Positions 1-7,583 of a DNA stretch of 28,636 nucleotides are shown here, piece by piece. Within the stretch, counting starts at the first letter, position 1; every line of letters begins with the position of its first letter. Source of the stretch: JBBDNT01 sp040877445. GTDB lineage: Bacteria > Planctomycetota > Planctomycetia > Planctomycetales > Planctomycetaceae. The stretch covers positions 1 to 28,636 of the forward strand of contig JBBDNT010000127.1 in assembly GCA_040877445.1 (NCBI GenBank), in the 5' to 3' direction. The position numbers and the translations under genes are program-made. The notes under the pieces are model-generated. The model was not told the origin of the DNA. It ran no database searches and saw only the letters and a list, made by a program, of their open reading frames with translations.

Positions 1-16
1 ATCCATCCTACGGTCG

Positions 17-109
17 ACCCACAAGATCAAGGTTGAAGGCGTACTACCCGCCCATGCGACCCACAAGATCAAAGTTGACGGCGTAGTAGCGGAATTCGCA
101 AGAATTCCG
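17..109. repeat. two copies of a dispersed ~31-bp repeat plus a palindrome
   Basis: Two near-identical 31-base copies start at 17 and 59, each reading ACCCACAAGATCAA then (G/A)GTTGA(A/C)GGCGTA. The second runs straight into the perfect hairpin CGGAATTC-GCAA-GAATTCCG at 90-109. The same module, in either orientation and with mismatches, recurs at 7010-7097, 7195-7225, 7233-7367 and 14331-14387. The rest of 1-343 shows no convincing gene. TGGTAAGAT at 231-239 resembles an extended -10 for the next gene but has no clear -35. Confidence 0.7.
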
Positions 110-343
110 ACGCATGCGCTCGGGCCTCTTGCGAGTTCCGCCACGCACCAGCTCGATGATGAAGGCGCCGTACCCGTTCGACGAATCCTCGTTCGGCGCG
201 ATCCGAAATGGTGCGTGCGGTCGCCGCGGTTGGTAAGATGTTCGCGACCGCCGGCTGCGCCGTTTCGGCGTCCTGAACTTTCGCGAAGCGGCCCAGCCGA
301 ACCGATGCCGTTCGCGCTTTTCCCGCCTTTCAAGGAGCCTCGC

Positions 344-1483
344 ATGTCATGCGTATTGCGGCACGTGGTCGTCTTCGGATGTCTCGCCGGCTTCGCGTTC
401 GCGCAGCCGCCGGATGAGATCGATTTCGCCAAGGCCCGGCAGCTTCGGCAGAAGATGCTCGCCGGCGAGACGTTGACCGACGAGGAACGAGCCTATCTCG
501 AACGGGCGATTCAGACCCGAGGCCGAGGTGCGCGAGGCGCCCGGGGAGCGGGAGCGCCGGCCGTCCACGGCGCATCGACCGGCTGGAAGCCCCTCTCCGA
601 CATGACGGCCGACGACCGCTACAAGGGCGAGGACGGCGGATTGTACGGAGGCGGCCGGAACGAGCCTCCCGCCGAGCACCTCGAAGCCGCCTTGCGACTG
701 GCGAAGGAGATTCGCCCGCGCGACTCCGAGGGCGATCCCGCGGCGGACGGCCGGATCGCGATGATTTCGATCGGCATGTCGAACACCACGCAGGAGTTCT
801 CTCAGTTCGTGAGGCTCGCGAACGAAAGCGGAAAGAAGTCGCCGCGAGTGGTTCTCGTGGACGGCGCCCAGGGTGGAATGGAAGCGCAGTCCTGGGCCGA
901 AGCCGGCGCGGCACGGGGCGGCCGACGCGTCGACCCGTGGGAGGTTCTCGACCAGCGGCTGCGACAGGCGGGCGTCTCGCCGCGGCAGGTGCAGGTCGCC
1001 TGGATCAAGCAGGCCCGCCGCAACCCGGCGTCGCTGGGAGAGTACCCGAAGCACGCCGATGAACTGAACGGGCACATGCGCGTGATTCTGCGAAAGCTGG
1101 TGGAGAAATTTCCCAATCTGCGGATCGCGTATCTTTCCAGCCGCATCTACGCCGGCCACGCGACGGGCGGACTCAACCCGGAGCCGTACGCCTACGAGTC
1201 GGCCTTTGCGGTGCGGAAGCTGATTCTGGAACAGGTGAAAGGGAATCCGGATCTGAATTTCGGCTCGCTGAAGGCGGAGGTGAAATCGCCGTTGCTCCTG
1301 TGGGGACCGTACCTCTGGGCCGATGGAGAGAAGGGGCGCGGGACGGACGATCTCGTCTGGCGGCGCGACGATCTCGCCGGCGACGGCACCCACCCCAGCC
1401 CCAGCGGCCGGCGAAAAGTCGCCGAGCGACTCCTGCGGTTCCTCGAAACCGACCCGACGGCGAAAACGTGGTTCCGCGAGTGA
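344..1483 (+). CDS. secreted SGNH/GDSL-hydrolase-like protein
   Basis: A 379-residue protein with an N-terminal signal peptide (hydrophobic residues about 5-20, likely cut after the AFA before QPP). The start was chosen because AAGGAG lies just upstream of ATG 344 and the signal peptide begins there; an in-frame extension to 215 has no such support. Residues 141-148 (ISIGMSNT) look like the first SGNH block with S146 as candidate nucleophile. D347-G-T-H350 near the C-terminus looks like the catalytic Asp-x-x-His block. The middle contains YLSSR and NPEPYAYES stretches, which I recall from uncharacterised planctomycete proteins. SGNH enzymes are usually esterases or lipases, but the substrate here is unknown. 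The gene converges on the next one with only 8 bases between stop codons. The family call is inference from motif order. Confidence 0.72.
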   Translation: MSCVLRHVVVFGCLAGFAFAQPPDEIDFAKARQLRQKMLAGETLTDEERAYLERAIQTRGRGARGARGAGAPAVHGASTGWKPLSDMTADDRYKGEDGGLYGGGRNEPPAEHLEAALRLAKEIRPRDSEGDPAADGRIAMISIGMSNTTQEFSQFVRLANESGKKSPRVVLVDGAQGGMEAQSWAEAGAARGGRRVDPWEVLDQRLRQAGVSPRQVQVAWIKQARRNPASLGEYPKHADELNGHMRVILRKLVEKFPNLRIAYLSSRIYAGHATGGLNPEPYAYESAFAVRKLILEQVKGNPDLNFGSLKAEVKSPLLLWGPYLWADGEKGRGTDDLVWRRDDLAGDGTHPSPSGRRKVAERLLRFLETDPTAKTWFRE

Positions 1484-1491
1484 AACGCTCG

Positions 1492-3081
1492 CTATTCGGC
1501 CGCCTTCGGCAACTCCAGGCAGATCAGCGCGTCTTCGTCGCGCAAGTACAATCGCCCGCTCGACAGGACCGGGGCGGTCCACGCGGGATGGCCGATTTGC
1601 CGGTAGCTCGTCCGCGCCAGCTCTTCCCATTTCGCGGGAGCGGCCTTCACCAGCGCCAGCGTGCCGCGCTCGCCGAGGACGATGAACTTGTCCCCCGCGC
1701 GAATCTTGGATCCGCGACCGTAGAAGGGGAAGGGGATCGGGTCGCCGGCGGGATCGACCGGCCGGCCGGTTCGTTCGTCGAACCGCAGCCGGCCGATGTC
1801 TCCCTCGAAGCCGGTCGTGCTCCACACGACCTTGCCGGTCTTCGCGTCGAGGCAGCGGAGCTCGCCTTCGTTCTCGTGCCGGCCGCTGAACCCGTAGATG
1901 TGCCCGTCGACGTGGAGCGGCGTGGACCAGTGGGCGAGCATGTTCCGCGCGTCGCGCCACACGACTTCGAAACCGTCGCCGTCTTCGTCCACCTTCAACA
2001 ACGCCGAGCCGACGCCGTAGGCCGCGGTGATGAAGACCTTGTCGTCGATCACCAACGGGCGGGGGGCGTTGACCGACTCCGGATCGCGCGAGCGGAAGAA
2101 GTATGCGAAGCGAACGCGGCCGTCGGCGGGATCCAGCGAGACCAGCCCCTGCCGCATCAGGCACAGCAAGTGACGCTTCCCGTGGATCGTCGCGGCGATG
2201 GGAGAGGCATAGCTGACGATCTGCTCGCCGTCGGCCCACTCGTATCGGGGCATGTGCGGCCATCCGGTCGCGACGCCCTCCCAGGTTTCGCGGCCGACGC
2301 TTTTCCAGAGCGTCTTGCCGGTCGCGGGGTCGAACGCGACGACGCCGGAACTCGCACGACCGCCGATCAGCACGATCAGCTTTCCATCTTCGAGAATCGG
2401 CGAGCATCCCACGCCGAAGAACCAGTCGGGCAAGTCGAACTCCCGCTGGAGGTCGCGCATCCACACCTTTTCGCCCTTGTCGAGAGTGACGCAGGCGAGC
2501 TTTCCTTCCGCGCCGAGCGTGAAGCAGTGATTCTCGCTGAGCAACGGCGAGCACCGCGGGCCCGCGTTGTAGCCGAAGGGATCGCGGAACCGGCTGGGAT
2601 AGGCGAACTTCCACAGCGACTCGCCGGTGCCCGCGTCGAGACACTCGACGATTTCGTCGCTGCTCGTCGCGTCGAAGACTCGATGGTGAATGATCAGCCG
2701 GTCGCCCCGCACCGAGGGAGCGCCGTACCCCGTTCCGATCTCCCGGCTCCAGACGATCGGCGGCCCGTCCTTCGGCCAGGCGTCGGCGAAGCCGCTTTCG
2801 TTCGAGACGCCCGTCCCGTGCGGGCCGAGGAACATCGGCCAGTCGGTGGTGCGATCGAGGTCGCCCATCTCGACGGCGAACGCCGCGCGGGCGTCCGCGG
2901 CCGCGTCCGCTTCCACGGCCGCGGCCGATTCCGTTTCCGATTCCGATTCCGTCCCGGCGCGCGCGAGGGCGGGAGAGTTCGGCGAATCGGCGCTCGGTCC
3001 GCCGCAGCCGACGGCGAAACCGGCCGTCGACGCGATCACGCTCGCCGTCCAGAGCGCCGCGCGCTTTCCGAGAGATGACAT
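1492..3081 (-). CDS. PQQ-like beta-propeller lipoprotein
   Basis: A 529-residue protein. The start at 3081 is preferred over an upstream in-frame ATG (3153) because it gives a typical lipoprotein signal: a basic start, a hydrophobic stretch, then AVGC as lipobox. GGGGAC lies upstream. A Ser/Glu/Ala-rich linker follows the Cys. The remainder is repeated blades of PQQ-like (quinoprotein/BamB) type, with turns such as LDAGTGESLWKF, FDPATGKTLWKS and LDAKTGKVVWST. The opening WPMFLGPHGTG is characteristic of many secreted planctomycete PQQ-repeat proteins. No cofactor-binding or catalytic residues could be identified, so it may be a scaffold rather than an enzyme. It is the last gene of a minus-strand run and starts 93 bases after the membrane-protein stop, so co-transcription is plausible. 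Confidence 0.85.
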   Translation of the reverse strand: MSSLGKRAALWTASVIASTAGFAVGCGGPSADSPNSPALARAGTESESETESAAAVEADAAADARAAFAVEMGDLDRTTDWPMFLGPHGTGVSNESGFADAWPKDGPPIVWSREIGTGYGAPSVRGDRLIIHHRVFDATSSDEIVECLDAGTGESLWKFAYPSRFRDPFGYNAGPRCSPLLSENHCFTLGAEGKLACVTLDKGEKVWMRDLQREFDLPDWFFGVGCSPILEDGKLIVLIGGRASSGVVAFDPATGKTLWKSVGRETWEGVATGWPHMPRYEWADGEQIVSYASPIAATIHGKRHLLCLMRQGLVSLDPADGRVRFAYFFRSRDPESVNAPRPLVIDDKVFITAAYGVGSALLKVDEDGDGFEVVWRDARNMLAHWSTPLHVDGHIYGFSGRHENEGELRCLDAKTGKVVWSTTGFEGDIGRLRFDERTGRPVDPAGDPIPFPFYGRGSKIRAGDKFIVLGERGTLALVKAAPAKWEELARTSYRQIGHPAWTAPVLSSGRLYLRDEDALICLELPKAAE

Positions 3082-3174
3082 GAATTGTCCCCGGGAAATG
3101 AAAACGTCGAAATTGAACGCGCGCGACGAGAATGAGTCGGCGCGAAACCGCAAGCGGGACGCACCGCCACTCTA

Positions 3175-5152
3175 TCAGGGCGCGCGGTCGGTCGCGAGCG
3201 CGTCGTTCAACCGGTACAGCCGATAGGTGTCGTTCGCGTGCAGCGGCTCGACCGTCATCGGGCCGAAGCGTTCGGTCAGCAGAAAACTCGCGCCGGTTTT
3301 CGCGGCGAGCGCGCGAAGGTCGTCGGCGTCGTAGCGGCGATCGCGGTAATGCGAGGTCGCCCAGTCGTGAAGCACGCCGAACCGCTCGTTCCAATCGAGG
3401 ATCCCCCGCGCGTCCTGCGGACAATTCTTGTAGGAGACGTATTCCGCCCGCTGCGCGTGCCAGTGGAACGCCCAACTCGCGGCCGGCGTGTCCGGCGTGA
3501 CGAACAGCGCATCGCGCGGCGTCTTCGCTTCGATCCAGCGGCACATCTCGAGCCAGTCCGCCATGCGCTCGGCGGAATAACGGCTGGGATTGCGATCGAC
3601 AGCTGGAAGCCCGAGCGCGATCGCGAATAGAAGGCCGCATCCAATCGTCGGCAAGAATCGCGACGCTCGATGCGCGCCGTTTCCCGCGGCGAGTCGCCGC
3701 CAGGCCCACTCGACAAGGGCGACGACGACGACGGCGGCCGCCAGCGGCGCGAGCAGATCGTACAGCCGGAACGGATAGAACCGCAGCAGGCGAACCCGCA
3801 GGAAGTCGAATTGCGAGAGTTCGGCGAACGGCGTGCGGGCGAGCGGTTCGCTCCGCAGCCCGATCGCCAGTCCCGCCAGCGCGAACAGTAGGGCCGCGCC
3901 AGTGAACCACGCGAAGAAACGCCGCTCGCCGGAGAACACGCCGCGCCGCCAGCCGGCGATCCAGACGGCGGTGAGGGCGGCGTATCCCGCCCAACTCCAC
4001 GGCGGGAAGTCCATCGGGTCGAGGTGATGCGACAATCGGTGACCGACCTGAATGAAGCCGGCCTTGCGCCGAAGGGATTCGTCTTCTTCGCCGAGCATCG
4101 CCAGCGCCGGCCACAAACCGGGGAGCGCGAACAGCACGAGCAACGCGCCGCCAATCCAGGCGCGGCGTGGTTGGGCGTAGTAGGACGGATTTGTAATCCG
4201 TCCGCCGGCCGGTGGGGCAGACATCCTTGTNNNNNNNNNNNNNNNNNNNNNNNNNNNNNNNNNNNNNNNNNNNNNNNNNNNNNNNNNNNNNNNNNNNNNN
4301 NNNNNNNNNNNNNNNNNNNNNNNNNNNNNNCTGCCCGTCCGTCGCACACACCGGCGAATCGGCAGGCTGGAAAGCCTGCCCCACGCCGCAGGACGGATCG
4401 GTAATCCGTCCGCCGGCCGGTGGGGCAGACATCCTTGTCTGCCCGTCCGTCGCACACACCGGCGAATCGGCAGGCTGGAAAGCCTGCCCCACGGGGCCGG
4501 CAAACCGCTGAGCGACAAGGGCGAAGATCGCCGCCAGCAGGCTCCACATGCCGACCACCGGATGCAGCGCGATCGCCAGTCCGCCCCAGGCGCCGGCGGC
4601 GATCCAGCGGCGGTCGATCGCCGCCGCCAGTCCGAAGAACACGAAGGCGTAGCTGAAGACCTTCGACTCGACTCCGCCGATCAGCCACTCGCCAGAGAGG
4701 TTCCCCACCGCGGCGAAGAGCAGGAACACCGCCGCGATCCAGACCGGCGCCCAACTCCCCGCGAGAAGCCGCCGCACGAGCGCGGTCCAGCCCGCGGCGA
4801 GCAGCGCGAGCGCGGCGACGCGTCCCAGCCAGGCGGCGGCGTCGAGCGGCAGGACTTGCGCGACGAGGCCGACCGCCTGGAAGAACACGAGGTGGGCGTT
4901 CCCCGAGTCGAGGAAGAAGTCGCCCGGGCACCACGCGGGATCCCAGTAGTGCTTCGCCTTCGCCAGGAAATGCGGCTCGTTGACCGCGGGCACCGGCGCG
5001 CGGAGCGCCGAGAAGGCGAGGAACATCGCGAACACGACGCCCGCGATCGCGACGGCTTCGAACGCTCGCGCCGCGCGACGCTCGGCGCGAGAAGCGAAGC
5101 GTGGATCGGCGGCGGAGGCTATCGCGGTCGACGGCGAACCGGAATCGATCAT
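3175..5152 (-). CDS. polytopic membrane protein, GT-C/DUF6798-like, with assembly gap and in-frame repeat insert
   Basis: A multi-spanning membrane protein of 625 residues if the 100 Ns are removed. The N-terminal half starts at ATG 5152 and has several hydrophobic helices plus the motif NEPHFLAKAKHYWDP in the first external loop. The C-terminal half has further helices and a soluble tail (WIEAKTPRDALFVTPDT and the later YKNCPQDARG). This layout resembles planctomycete DUF6798 proteins and more distantly GT-C mannosyltransferase-like membrane enzymes; no activity is proved. The two halves appear in different frames only because of the N run. The length without Ns (1878) is a multiple of three, and the gap flanks join exactly as in the intact repeat copy. 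Between two helices lie tandem 36-residue units encoded by palindromic DNA (4182-4492). It starts 42 bases after the small protein upstream. Confidence 0.78.
4182..4492. repeat. tandem 108-bp palindromic repeat units inside a coding sequence
   Basis: One complete 108-bp unit (4385-4492), a second cut by the gap (4331-4384) and a partial unit left of the gap (4182-4230) are visible. Each unit carries three hairpins: GGACGGAT/ATCCGTCC, GGCAGACA/TGTCTGCC and GCAGGCT/AGCCTGC. On the minus strand a unit is exactly 36 codons with no stop (begins VGQAFQPADSPVC, includes MSAPPAGGRIT), so whole units keep the host frame. The AGGACGGAT module also occurs in the intergenic elements at 15288 and 23030. 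Confidence 0.9.
4231..4330. other. assembly gap (100 N) within a tandem repeat
   Basis: Exactly 100 Ns, a conventional placeholder length. The left flank ends ACATCCTTGT and the right flank begins CTGCCCGTCC. These two strings are directly adjacent in the intact copy at 4431-4450, so the true gap is probably zero or a multiple of 108 bases. Confidence 0.95.
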
Positions 5153-5194
5153 CGCGCACCAATCCGGCTCGCCGGACGTGTTCCCTCCGCCGTC

Positions 5195-5359
5195 CTACCC
5201 CTTCTTCGACTTCGCCTTGGTCTTCTTGGCGGGCTTGGCGGCGGCTTTCTTGGCCGAGGCCTTCCCCGTCTTCTTCTGCGCGCTCTTGTCGCCGAAAATG
5301 TTGTCCCAGTTCTTCCAGAACTTGGGAGTGGTTCCCGTCCGCACGATCGGTCCGCTCAT
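5195..5359 (-). CDS. small conserved protein with lysine/alanine-rich tail
   Basis: A 54-residue protein starting MSGPIVRTGTTPKFWKNWD, followed by a short NIFGDKSAQ segment and a basic tail of repeated KK/AAK motifs. AGGAG precedes ATG 5359 by about ten bases and decides this start over the longer in-frame ATG at 5467. Small proteins with this N-terminus and a variable lysine-rich tail are, as far as I recall, common in planctomycetes and uncharacterised. The tail resembles histone-H1-like or nucleic-acid-binding tails, which suggests but does not show DNA or RNA binding. There is no signal peptide or membrane segment. It leads a minus-strand run with the membrane protein 42 bases downstream. 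Confidence 0.8.
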   Translation of the reverse strand: MSGPIVRTGTTPKFWKNWDNIFGDKSAQKKTGKASAKKAAAKPAKKTKAKSKKG

Positions 5360-5518
5360 CGGTCTCGGTTCTCCTCGTTGAGATCTCGCCCAGGGAATGA
5401 CGGGACGGCGACGCCGTACGCCGCCGTCCCGCGCGTCGATTCTTGGCGGTCGGGGTCGTGAAGTCAAGCACCACGCTTTTCCCTTGTGAACGCCGCGATC
5501 TTCCGCTCAACTAGATGC

Positions 5519-6055
5519 ATGAACTTCGACCCCTTCGATCACGAACGCCGCTTCCGGGAAATGTGGGAGGCGGTCCGCATCGAGCGCCCCGTGCGCTACT
5601 CGCTGTTCACGTTCGGCGAGTCGGTCCTGCCGTACTACCTGGTGCTCGGCGTGCCGCGCGGACGCGACGCGGTCTCGGTGACGCGGGGCGAAGTGCGGAT
5701 CACCCGCCCGCGGATCATCACCCCCGGCCACGACCACCCCGAGTTCCACAACTTTTTCGAGAACGACGAGGACGAAGACGGCATCATCCAGTTCCTGCTG
5801 GCGCGGACGGCGGCGTTCTCGAACCTCCAGTTCGACAACGCCAGCGGCCCGGCGCAGGTCGTCAGCGACAACGTGGAAGAGGCGGTCGCCAAGCTCAATC
5901 GCCGTCTTGACGACGAGGACGAAGACCACACGGCGATCCTCTCCGCCCCGCCCCCCTTGGGGAAGATCGCCATTTTGCGATACGCGACCGAGCGCGTCGT
6001 CGCCAGCGGCCCGGACAACGTGCAGGAACTCCGCGAACGCGGGTTCCTGCCGTGA
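5519..6055 (+). CDS. acidic conserved hypothetical protein
   Basis: A 178-residue soluble protein without signal peptide or membrane helix; I do not recognise a named family. It begins MNFDPFDHERRFREMW and has two strongly acidic runs (ENDEDEDG and DDEDEDH) near the middle and in the second half. The central part (RYSLFTFGESVLPYYLVLGVP and the later FHNFFENDEDEDG) suggests a compact alpha/beta fold. No Shine-Dalgarno sequence precedes ATG 5519, and an in-frame GTG at 5486 is equally possible. It is divergent from the small lysine-tailed gene, with about 160 bases between starts. High third-position GC throughout supports real coding. Confidence 0.65.
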   Translation: MNFDPFDHERRFREMWEAVRIERPVRYSLFTFGESVLPYYLVLGVPRGRDAVSVTRGEVRITRPRIITPGHDHPEFHNFFENDEDEDGIIQFLLARTAAFSNLQFDNASGPAQVVSDNVEEAVAKLNRRLDDEDEDHTAILSAPPPLGKIAILRYATERVVASGPDNVQELRERGFLP

Positions 6056-6182
6056 TGATTCGCGGCGCGATGGAACGCAAGATCGACGGGAGCGCGGCGC
6101 GGCACGGCCGAAGCCGAACGCAGTAAGACGGAGAGATCGAAGACGGAAAAATGCAGGACCAGTACTTCCAAGAACGCGACTT

Positions 6183-6210
6183 CGTCATTCCCGCGCAGGC
6201 GGGAATGACG
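6183..6210. repeat. REP-like palindrome in a gene-free stretch
   Basis: A perfect 12-bp stem with a four-base loop: CGTCATTCCCGC, GCAG, GCGGGAATGACG. This hairpin type is familiar as a dispersed element in many bacterial genomes. The surrounding stretch 6056-6348 holds no other feature I can support. Confidence 0.75.
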
Positions 6211-6348
6211 GAAGGCACCGGCGCGAACTTGGAACTACTGAGGACGGAAAGACGAGCTGAAAATCGAGGGCTGAAGCATTTTCGTTCCGGATCGCCCCGC
6301 TCGCCTTCGCACCGAAAATCTTCACCGACCGCGGACATCGGACCAATC

Positions 6349-6389
6349 GAAACGCCTCTCCCCGGCGCTGGCCGGAGAGAGGCGTTTTC
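6349..6389 (-). terminator. probable intrinsic terminator of the His-rich gene
   Basis: An 11-bp perfect stem (AAACGCCTCTC at 6350-6360 with GAGAGGCGTTT at 6377-6387) plus an inner GC stem forms a strong hairpin 26 bases after the stop codon of the minus-strand His-rich gene. The T-run is short on the minus strand (GTTTC) and longer on the plus strand (TTTTC), so it may act in both directions. Confidence 0.65.
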
Positions 6390-6415
6390 GAGAATCGGCC
6401 GTCGATCGAAGCCGA

Positions 6416-6760
6416 TCACCAACGGTAGCGGATCGAGAAGCCGGGACGATGGTAGCCCCAGCTTCGGCCGTAGTACGGCTGCTGGAAGTAGGGGCGATAC
6501 GCCCCGTGGTGGCCGTGGTGGAATCCGTGGTGGTGACCGTGCCGGAAGCCGTGGTGGTGACCGTGCCGGAATCCGTGGTTGTGATGCCCACGGTGGAACC
6601 CGTGATGGTGGTGATGCCCGTGATGCCGGATCGACGATCGGCCGCGGTCGTGTCCGCGACGTCCCGCCTCGGCTTCCGTGGGTGTCGAAGCCGCGAACAA
6701 TCCCACTCCGGCGAGCACGGCGAGGACCATCCCGGTCCGTTCGAAGGCGAGCAGTTTCAT
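6416..6760 (-). CDS. histidine-rich secreted protein
   Basis: A 114-residue protein with a signal peptide (hydrophobic residues about 10-24, likely cleavage after AEA at 32). Residues 46-86 are almost entirely His and Gly, about 23 His in 41 positions, in repeats like GFRHGHHH. The C-terminal part is rich in Tyr, Arg, Pro and Trp (YFQQPYYGRSWGYHRPG, ending RYRW). GGAAAGGAG upstream of ATG 6760 fixes the start. His-rich secreted segments can bind Ni, Zn or Cu, so a metal-buffering role in the periplasm or cell wall is reasonable but unproved; there is no metal transporter next to it. It is a single-gene unit with its own terminator. Confidence 0.75.
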   Translation of the reverse strand: MKLLAFERTGMVLAVLAGVGLFAASTPTEAEAGRRGHDRGRSSIRHHGHHHHHGFHRGHHNHGFRHGHHHGFRHGHHHGFHHGHHGAYRPYFQQPYYGRSWGYHRPGFSIRYRW

Positions 6761-7009
6761 GGCAGCGCTCCTTTCCTCGGCGATGGGCGCGCGAAATGCG
6801 CGCCATCGCTTGTGGTGAGACGGCGGCCCGGCGCATTCACGCTGCGCCGCGCTCCACGGCCGATCGGGGGGTCGCAACCGCTGCCCCGCATGTGGGCGAC
6901 ACCCGGCTGCCGAATCGGCCCCGCCTCGAAATGAAGTTTCGAGATACGATTATGGGAATTCTTGCGAGACCGGCCCGCGGGTCAACCGGAATTCGACCGG
7001 AATTCGTCC

Positions 7010-7097
7010 GTAGTACGCCTTCAGCATCGAAGTTGTGGGTAGCGGAATTCGCAAGAATTCCGAGGGTATGCGTCGGAATTCTTGCGAATTCCGCTAC
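7010..7097. repeat. dispersed repeat module with large inverted repeat
   Basis: A degenerate reverse copy of the repeat at 17-89 (GTAGTACGCC...TTGTGGGT, 7010-7040) runs into a perfect 24-bp inverted repeat: 7039-7062 pairs with 7074-7097 across 11 bases. Each arm contains its own palindrome (GGAATTC-GCAA-GAATTCC type). Together with 7195-7367 this accounts for much of the gene-free stretch 6778-7488. Confidence 0.8.
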
Positions 7098-7194
7098 CGC
7101 CAACTCACGAATTCGATCTGGACGACGTGGTGACGGTCGAAACGGCTGGCGGTTTTCGGGAACATTCGCCCCCCGCGCCGCGTCGAATATCATC

Positions 7195-7367
7195 GTAGTA
7201 CCTCATCCAGTTCGAACTTGTGGGTTATCTCCGTAGTACACCTTCAGCATTGAAACTGTGGGTAACGGGAGCCAGCGACCCGGACGCTCCGAGCGTCCGG
7301 GTCGCTTCGTCGCGCGTCCATGATCGGACGAGGCAGACCCACAAGATCAAACTTGACGAGGTAGTAG
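7195..7367. repeat. composite palindromic element: inverted outer arms around a GC hairpin
   Basis: Two direct copies of GTAGTAC...GTGGGT start at 7195 and 7233. The reverse-oriented partner ACCCACAAGATCAAACTTGA starts at 7337, so 7233-7263 and 7337-7367 form imperfect outer arms. Between them lies a perfect 14-bp hairpin (GCGACCCGGACGCT at 7275-7288, AGCGTCCGGGTCGC at 7292-7305). Short GGATTGGCAATCC-type palindromes follow, at about 7370-7385 and in related form near 7447-7460. Confidence 0.75.
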
Positions 7368-7488
7368 GATGGATTGGCAATCCGGCGGTGAGGCCTCAAA
7401 CGTCGCCGGAGTTCGATCGTTCCGCCGGCTCGCTTGCCGTTGGAAGGGATTGCCAATCCGTCTCAAACGGCCAACCTCCACATTCAGC

Positions 7489-7519
7489 GTGACCGGATAT
7501 CCTGAGATCCTGATATAAT
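7489..7519 (+). promoter_or_regulatory. extended -10 promoter for the 1165-aa gene
   Basis: TGATATAAT at 7511-7519 is a perfect extended -10 (TGnTATAAT). A weak -35-like GTGACC lies at 7489-7494 with a 19-base spacer. Transcription would start near 7526, giving a leader of about 58 bases. The ATG at 7518 overlaps this -10, which argues against it as a start codon. Confidence 0.6.
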
Positions 7520-7544
7520 GAAAAGCGGTCCCGGCTTTCCACGC

Positions 7545-7580
7545 CCGAACCCGCATTCCGCGCTCCGCATTCCGAACTCC
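7545..7580. repeat. heptamer tandem repeat in the leader
   Basis: About four to five 7-base units of form CGNNNTC (CGCATTC, CGCGCTC, CGCATTC, CGAACTC) end four bases before the ATG at 7584. It is the same period as the arrays at 25601-25716 but a different unit. Confidence 0.6.
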
Positions 7581-7583
7581 CAC

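Noticed and set aside
347..5152. Very long minus-strand open frame through the first genes
   Set aside because: Its first part is the true membrane-protein N-terminus. Beyond the gap it is an artefact of the 100 Ns shifting frame, and it then runs out of frame across the PQQ gene and antisense to the SGNH gene with Arg-rich non-protein composition.
7518..7583. Upstream in-frame start of the 1165-aa gene
   Set aside because: This ATG overlaps the perfect -10 TATAAT and the codons after it are heptamer repeats.
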